From Phragmites australis (Eukaryota; Streptophyta; Magnoliopsida; Poales; Poaceae): a stretch of 64,000 nucleotides of DNA. Below the pieces are notes generated by a model. That model worked only from the letters and a program-made list of their open reading frames with translations. It was not told the origin of the DNA and did no database searches. Both the position numbers and the translations under genes were made by a program. The stretch is from assembly GCF_958298935.1 (NCBI RefSeq), contig NC_084943.1, positions 14,129,001 through 14,193,000 of the forward strand, written 5' to 3'. How positions within the stretch are numbered: the stretch's first letter is position 1; each line of letters starts with the position of its first letter. Below, piece after piece: positions 58,291 to 64,000 of this stretch.

Positions 58291-59330
58291 TGTCCACCAT
58301 TATTAGGTCCTTAGATCCATGAACATCTTGGTAAATCTAGGATGAATAGAATAAGGGGAGTTGTGGACCTCATTCATGATCAACTCCCTTAGGTTTTCCT
58401 GATCTAGTACACATAACTGATCCATGTACCTTCCTTGCTAATCCACCCTGAACCCTGGTGCGTTATCTAAACTTTGATTCTTTTTTTATCTCTAGACCTC
58501 TTCATCTTCTAATTGGGCTTCACGAATTTTATCTTCTGTTGTTGGATGTAACACTAGGGTGTGAACTTGCCCTTGTGTTATGTACAGATTCAATTGCTGC
58601 ACTTCTGAGAGAAGTTATGGTCTTAACTCTGGTACTAGAAGACTATTGTAGTAAACTTTTCTGCTCAGGGCATCAGCCATTATATTAGTCTTGCCTAGGT
58701 GATATCGAATACTCAAATTGTAATCCTTTATCAATTCTAACCATCTTCGTTGCCTCAAGTTCAATTCTAGCTAAGTGAAAATATACTTCAGGCTCTTGTG
58801 ATCCGTATAGATCTCGCACTTATTTTCAAGAAGATAGTGTCTCCATATCTTAAGTGCGTGCACAACCGCTGCTAATTCTAAATCATAAGTTGGGTAATTC
58901 TCCTCATGCGACTTCAATTGCCTGGATGCATAAGCTACAACCTTGCCTTCTTGCATCAATACACAACCCAAACCTTGGCGTGAGGCATCACAATAGACCA
59001 CGAAGTCCTTCTAGATATCTAGCAATTTTAGCACCGGGGAGGTAGTCAGTCTCTTCATGAGTTCTTGAAAACTCTTCTCACAGGCTTCATCCCATTCAAA
59101 CTTTGCATCTTTTTGGAGAAGCTTGGTCATTCGATTAGCCAATTTTGAAAATCCTTCAATAAACATGTGGTAATAACCCACCACCAGTCCAAGGAATCTT
59201 TTGATTTCTGAGATATTGATTGGTTGAATTCACTCAACCATTGCTTCAACTTTCGAACGGTCCACCAATACTCCCTTTGTCGTGAGGACATATCCAAGAA
59301 ATGCCACTTCTTGAAGCTAAAACCCACACT
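58291..59330 (-). pseudogene. Second Tekay: RNase H
   Basis: 58771-59001 holds [17 protein letters not shown], the [18 protein letters not shown]lu region, and [12 protein letters not shown], stop following. Beyond it are broken pieces of the linker to integrase. Confidence 0.82.
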
Positions 59331-60430
59331 TGCTGAATTTGGCGTAGCGCTGGTGTGCTCTTAGCCTTTCCATAACTATCCTCATATGTTGTTTGTGCTC
59401 TTCGGCACTCCTTTGGTAGATGAGAATATCATCAATAAATACTATAATGAATCGGTCCAGTTCTTCCATGAACACCTTGTTCATTAGATTCATAAAGTAT
59501 GTCGGAGCATTTGTCAATCCAAATGACATGATTGTAAACTCATACAAACCATACCTTGTTACAAAGGCTGTCTTCTGGATATCACTTTTCCTAATCTTTA
59601 ATTGGTAGTATCCAGATTTCAAATCTATCTTAGAGAAGTACTTGGCTCCTCTTAACTAATCGTACAAATCATCAATTTGGGGTAATGGGTACTTGTTCTT
59701 GATGGTCATCTCATTCAAGGACTTTTAATCAACACACATCCTTTGAATCCAATCTTTCTTCTCTACAAATAGAACTGCTGATCCCCACAGCGAAGAACTA
59801 GGTCTGATGAAACCACTTGCTAGCAACTCTCTGATCTGCTCCTTTAACAACTCCAATTCATTTACTGCCATCCTATAAGGTCTGTTGGCAATCGGGGCTG
59901 TTCTAGGTAAGAGATCTATAACAAACTCTATGTCACGGTTCAGTGGCATACTAAGTAATTCCTCTGGGAATACATCTGGGTATTCACATATCACTGGCAC
60001 ACCCTCTATTGACTGGATAGATAAGTTGCATGCCATTGGGTCAAACTTGGGTCCTTTAGGCTTAAATTCCACTTTGATTCCTTTATGATTGACCAGGGTA
60101 ACTCTTCTACTAGCACAAGCTATACTGCCTTTATGCTTGGTTAACCAATCCATTACCAGGATGACATCTATTCCATTTGAATTCAGGATAACTAGATTTT
60201 CTAGGAACTCTACCCCACTTAAACGGAGTTTAACCCTGGGGCATCCAAGGTGACACAAGATATTTCCCGCAAGGGATCGAACCAGCTTAGGATTCTTAGG
60301 AACAACAGTTGGCAACTTATGCAGTGCAGCAAACTTTTAAGAAATAAATGAATGCAAAGCTCCAGAATCAAATAAGACTGTTGCAAGGGTTGAGTTGATG
60401 ATGAACTCACCGAGTACGACTTCTGGTGCT
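59317..60430 (-). pseudogene. Second Tekay: reverse transcriptase and protease
   Basis: [39 protein letters not shown] and catalytic FIDD in [13 protein letters not shown]. 59725-60315: ILVMDWLTKHKGSI-type protease end, PYRMAVNELELLKEQIRELL and IRPSSSLWGSAVLF, an RT N-terminus. Protease start VLFDSGALHSFIS lies near 60345-60385; ASH changed to ALH. Multiple frames and stops. Confidence 0.82.
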
Positions 60431-61600
60431 TCCTGCGTATTGATATGATTCACATGACCTTGTCCATAGTTTTGTGACTGCCCAGCTGAGCAGTTCCCTC
60501 CTCGTCCTGCTCTTGCTGCTGGGGCTCTGGGGCTGAACAAGCTGGGAAAATGTTCTTGTTGGCACTTGGGCAATCCTTCATGTAGTGACCTGGCTGATGG
60601 CAGATATAGCATGTTCTCTACGTATCTACTGGGATTGCCCTATGCTAGAATTGCAGGGAGCGGATGCTGCTGTGCGGGATGTGGATCCCGGAGTCTGGTA
60701 TTGCATAGTTTGCTACTGTCAATATTGAAATCTCTACCTACGGTTGAGACTTGTGCCCTGGGACCTACTGCCCTATTGCCCCTGGTCAGAGAACTTTCTC
60801 TTCCTTTCTACCTCTATGGGCACATGGACCTCTTCTAGAAGGATGCTCCTGTACATCAGAGTGTTGAAATAGGGGTAGACGATAGGCACGAGCTAGACAT
60901 ACAAGCTGCGCTGTAGTCCTTTCTTGAAACAATCCTGCTTCTTCTTGTCTATTGATACGTCTTCCGGGGCATAGCTGGAAAGACGGATCAACTTTCGTAT
61001 ATACTGGTTTACTATCATTGATTCTTATTTTAGGCTGCTAAATTCATCATCCTTCATTTCCATGGTCCCTTTCGGCACATGGTACTTCCGAAACTCTTCA
61101 CAAAATTCCTTCCAAGTGATGGCATCGGTATCTACTGATGCCTCGAAGTAATTCTCCCACCATTCTGCTGTTGATCGAGTAAGTTGATGGGTTGCTAGAT
61201 TCACCCTCTCTTGACCCTCACAGTTGATGACTTTGAGCTTTCTGGTGATGGCCCTTAGCCAGTCACCAGCCTCCAAAGTGTCTTCGATACTATCAAAAGT
61301 TAGATGTTTGACCCCTATGAACTCTACCATCTTGTTCTTAGGTACATACCCTCGATTGTTGTTCCTTGCTTTGCTATGGCCTCCAGTAGGCGGGTTTGAT
61401 TGTCCATCACTGCCACCAGGTCATTCTCAGGTGGTGGGTGCAGTGGGGTTTCCTGACTGCTATGGTGGCTTTGGTGGACTTCTTGGCTGGGTTGAGAGTT
61501 GATGACCTTATCTCTTCCTCCACCTTGGCTCATAGAAGCTCTCCCTCTAGATCCTATCACACTCCTAGTTTTAGATCCAACCTCAGGGGCCACAACGACT
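60431..61600 (-). pseudogene. Second Tekay: gag
   Basis: 61025-61330: GVKHLTFDSIEDTLEAGDWL, TRSTAEWWENYFEASVD and FRKYHVPKGTMEMKDDEF, the capsid core. Further upstream a Gln/Pro-rich start (61593) lies in another frame. A zinc-knuckle remnant is near 60580. At least two frameshifts. Confidence 0.78.
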
Positions 61601-63104
61601 AGAGCCCCCTAGCATTGTTGCTGAAGGGGTGACAATTGTCTGAATGACTCCATTTGTCGTATGTAGATAAGAGAGTAAGTAAGAGCTGAGATGCAGCTAA
61701 AAGTCAAGGGCAAGCAAGATAAAAGGCAAGGACAATCCTTGCCAATCACACAATCAAGAACCAACAAGAATCAACACCAAACATAAGCACCAACAACATG
61801 TATTAAACAAACCTAGGACTATCTCTACTAGGTCACTTGTACAAAAGCTTTTATTTTACAACGACAAAAGCGTGCTCAAAGAGCATCTAACTATAGTGTT
61901 ATCTACAACAAAAGCTACAAAAGGATCTACTCCTACTACTAACTAGCCACGGCGCGTCGTCCTCACGCATCATCTGCGGACCTGTCAGCGGTGTTGCCAG
62001 CGGCTGACTCAGCTGGTGAGAGGGTCCCAGCCGGTGTCGGGGTGGAAGTGGGGTTGAAAATCCTATCTTTGCCGTTGTCGCTGTCGTGGTCACTAACAAG
62101 CTCGTGCTCACTAGGGTCCTCCTCCTACGAGTCACCGGTGGGTACCATCATGTCTCCATCCTGAATCAGCTCGACGGGCACTAAACCTCCACTGGCTGCT
62201 GGAACTGGCGAGGGGCAAATCCTACTACTATAGCTACTACTATATGTGCTGGTAGGAGGGGTACACCTAAAAGGACGATGTGCTGGGACTGACTCGCGGG
62301 TAAACTAAAAGTGCTCATCCTGGCAGTTGTTCTGACTCTGGAGTCATTCATGGCATTCTGTCTATTAAGATCCTTGTGATGAGCACTTACCGCCCTCTGT
62401 CATCCTTCACAGTTCCTTACCGCAGTGTCTTTAGCTGCTGTGGCCTAGACTCTGGTCTGATCCAGCATCATACGGAGGGATCTCTCCCGTGTCTCTGACT
62501 CCTCTGCCCTCTGGCGACTATCCTGGAACAACTGATAGGTCTCATTATGAATGTGCTCCAAGGTGTGTAGGTACTATGACGTGACGGCCACAGTGGAGTC
62601 ATCCTCTTTTTCCTCCTATGCTGCATCCTCTATGGCAGTTAGGCGTGCACACCAAGCAGCTCTTTGGCTAGTGGCAGCTGGAAAGTGCTTCATAGGCTAC
62701 CAACTGGTACGTGTCAGGCTACCATACTCCAATGGTGCTGACGTGCCACGGTCGCCAACTGGGGTATCTTGGACAGTAGAAGATCTGCAACAAAACCTGG
62801 CATTTCTGGGATCCATTCTAGTTGTACTCACATCTGGTGTACTCTGAGCGTTGGGTATATCCGAGACGACAACAAACTTCCCACAATAACATGGAAAAGC
62901 CCTCCACTAGTAGACATCGCATTGTATTCTAGTTCTGGTCTTCCATCTGCCGGGGAAAGGAGGACATCTTAGAAGCAACATAAAGGAGGTTTCAAAAAGT
63001 AAAAGACAAAAGATAAGTACGAAAGCAATTTTGATAACATAGTTTTTTTTAACTAAACAGACACTAGCAAGTCTATCCTAAGGTCACGTCCAATAGCCAA
63101 GTAT
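61601..63104 (-). pseudogene. Leader of second Tekay with decayed extra ORF
   Basis: Same position as the extra ORF of the first Tekay. In broken minus frames, about 62450-62570 reads HIHNETYQLFQDSRQRAEES and the following heptad-like ETRERSLRMMLDQTRV, a coiled-coil-type segment; other pieces upstream give no clear match. Many stops (TAG, TGA) prevent a single frame. The equivalence to the 228-codon frame is by location and coiled-coil character, not proven sequence identity. Confidence 0.45.
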
Positions 63105-63118
63105 TGGCTCTGATACCA
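63105..63118 (-). other. Primer binding site of second Tekay
   Basis: TGGTATCAGAGCCA on the minus strand, four bases from the LTR, same spacing as in the first Tekay. Confidence 0.85.
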
Positions 63119-63122
63119 CTCT

Positions 63123-64000
63123 TATAAGACCCCGAACCCGGGATCTCCTGTACCTCCTATATCAGTCCCTGGATCAAGTATCTGATACGCACAGTATAAC
63201 AGTAATAGTATCACAGACAAACTTCGTACATAAGTATTATGGTTCAGAGTACAAAAAGTTTACAAACCATACTATTTATTACAACCCTGACCGAGGGGCC
63301 AACAGAACACAATGGAAAGAAAATGCCCAAGCCACAAGTAGCTTACGGTGCGGGCGCGACTTCTAATACTATTCTTCATCCTTGTCTTCACCTTCGGCGA
63401 AGTCATCATCGGCTTCCTCATCCTAATGACAGCAAGAATGAGTACGGAAAGTACTCAGCAAGCCCTATACAACTTTAAGATGTTTGATAGATGCATAAAG
63501 GGATGATTCAAGGATAAGGTTGTACGGTTTAGTTTTAAGCGTAAAGTAGTTTATGCGGGTATCCAATTGTATCGTCTATGATTGACTTTAAAATAGTTTA
63601 ATAGTTCAAAACCAGGTAACAAGCTATATCTCGGGTTTTCTTGGTCCTAGGAGGGGCTACACCTCATCACATGGATATCTAGTCCACACACTCACTCATC
63701 AAGACACACGCACCAGAGTCTAGTAAAAAAGGTTCTGCCTTTTGCATGTCCATGAAAGTGGATATGGCTATTCGAACGGTTTTACACTCTTCAGAGGTTG
63801 TACAGCTTTATCCACGTGATATGCTCAGCCTCCAACTATTGCAAGCAAAGGAGTGAATCAAACCCAGACTCTCCACAGAGCTTTCCTACAGGGCTTTTCT
63901 ACGAGATCTACCCCCAACCGCTAGAGTCCATGTATTGAAGGCCAGTCCCAGCCTTGGCCGGTACTAGCAACCTCCAAACAGAGGGATAGATGACCATTTG
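63123..64000 (-). repeat. 5' LTR of second Tekay (partial, off right edge)
   Basis: Starts TATAAGACCCCGAACCC (first G changed to A) and aligns with 51879 onward. Near 63665 it lacks about 75 bp found in the left LTR around 52415-52500, with a CACCTCA/AACCTCA word at the joint. Confidence 0.82.

Larger units (their letters stand above)
51879..64000 (-). mobile_element. Second Tekay-type element, decayed, runs off right edge
   Basis: Minus-strand layout: left (3') LTR 51879-57075, chromodomain, integrase, RNase H, RT, protease, gag, leader, PBS 63105-63118 and right (5') LTR from 63123. The LTR starts (TGTAAGACCC and TATAAGACCCC) align; over the first 300 bp the copies differ by roughly 10-15 % by eye, so it is clearly older than the Tekay at 12035. 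Pol is broken at many points. The far TSD lies outside the window. Confidence 0.88.

Overview
This 64-kb window looks like intergenic heterochromatin from a grass (Poaceae) nuclear genome. The evidence is chromovirus and Tat-type Ty3-gypsy elements, Ty1-copia elements, a Stowaway MITE opening with CTCCTTCCGTTTAGAAA, a CACTA element with AACCGGCACTGAT-type subterminal repeats, a LINE ORF1 and a GC-rich DUF26 relic. The species cannot be fixed. No complete host gene is visible. The only long intact reading frames belong to transposable elements.

Layout. 1-1650 is a decayed copia gag (minus). 1650-3260 is unassigned, with one acidic pseudogene-like fragment. 3261-4090 is a chromovirus-type LTR piece, and 4100-5490 a LINE ORF1 relic (minus). 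5684 to about 22230 is a decayed Tat gypsy (plus) into which a 9.8-kb Tekay chromovirus (minus, 12035-21817, TSD ATATT) has inserted. About 22236-24022 carries exon-like pieces and a Helitron-like 3' end. About 24300-40150 is a decayed copia (plus), related to the one at the left edge. It was hit by an LTR that now stands alone (25403-33489, TSD GATGT), which was then hit by a young intact copia (25839-33065, TSD CTAAA, LTRs differing at 3 of 546 sites, one 1320-residue gag-pol frame). The same host copia also holds a 2.4-kb solo LTR (35604-38015).

Right half. 40744-44398 is a Stowaway MITE containing a CACTA element, which contains a MULE-type foldback with a perfect 9-bp TSD. 44659-45272 is a broken DUF26 secreted-protein gene. 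About 45340-48753 is the 3' end of a Reina-like gypsy, split by a short-LTR copia-like non-autonomous element (45990-48254). 48754-51878 holds a MITE and LTR-like sequence. 51879 to the right edge is a second decayed Tekay element (minus). One of its LTRs contains a solo LTR (53223-54535, TSD ATATG); its other LTR runs off the window.

Points of most interest: a 228-codon extra frame between primer site and gag in the first Tekay element; the stop-codon spectrum of that element, which fits loss of methylated cytosine; the very young copia; and several nests whose insertion order can be read from exact target-site duplications. All LTR, TSD and motif calls were made by eye, without database searches.
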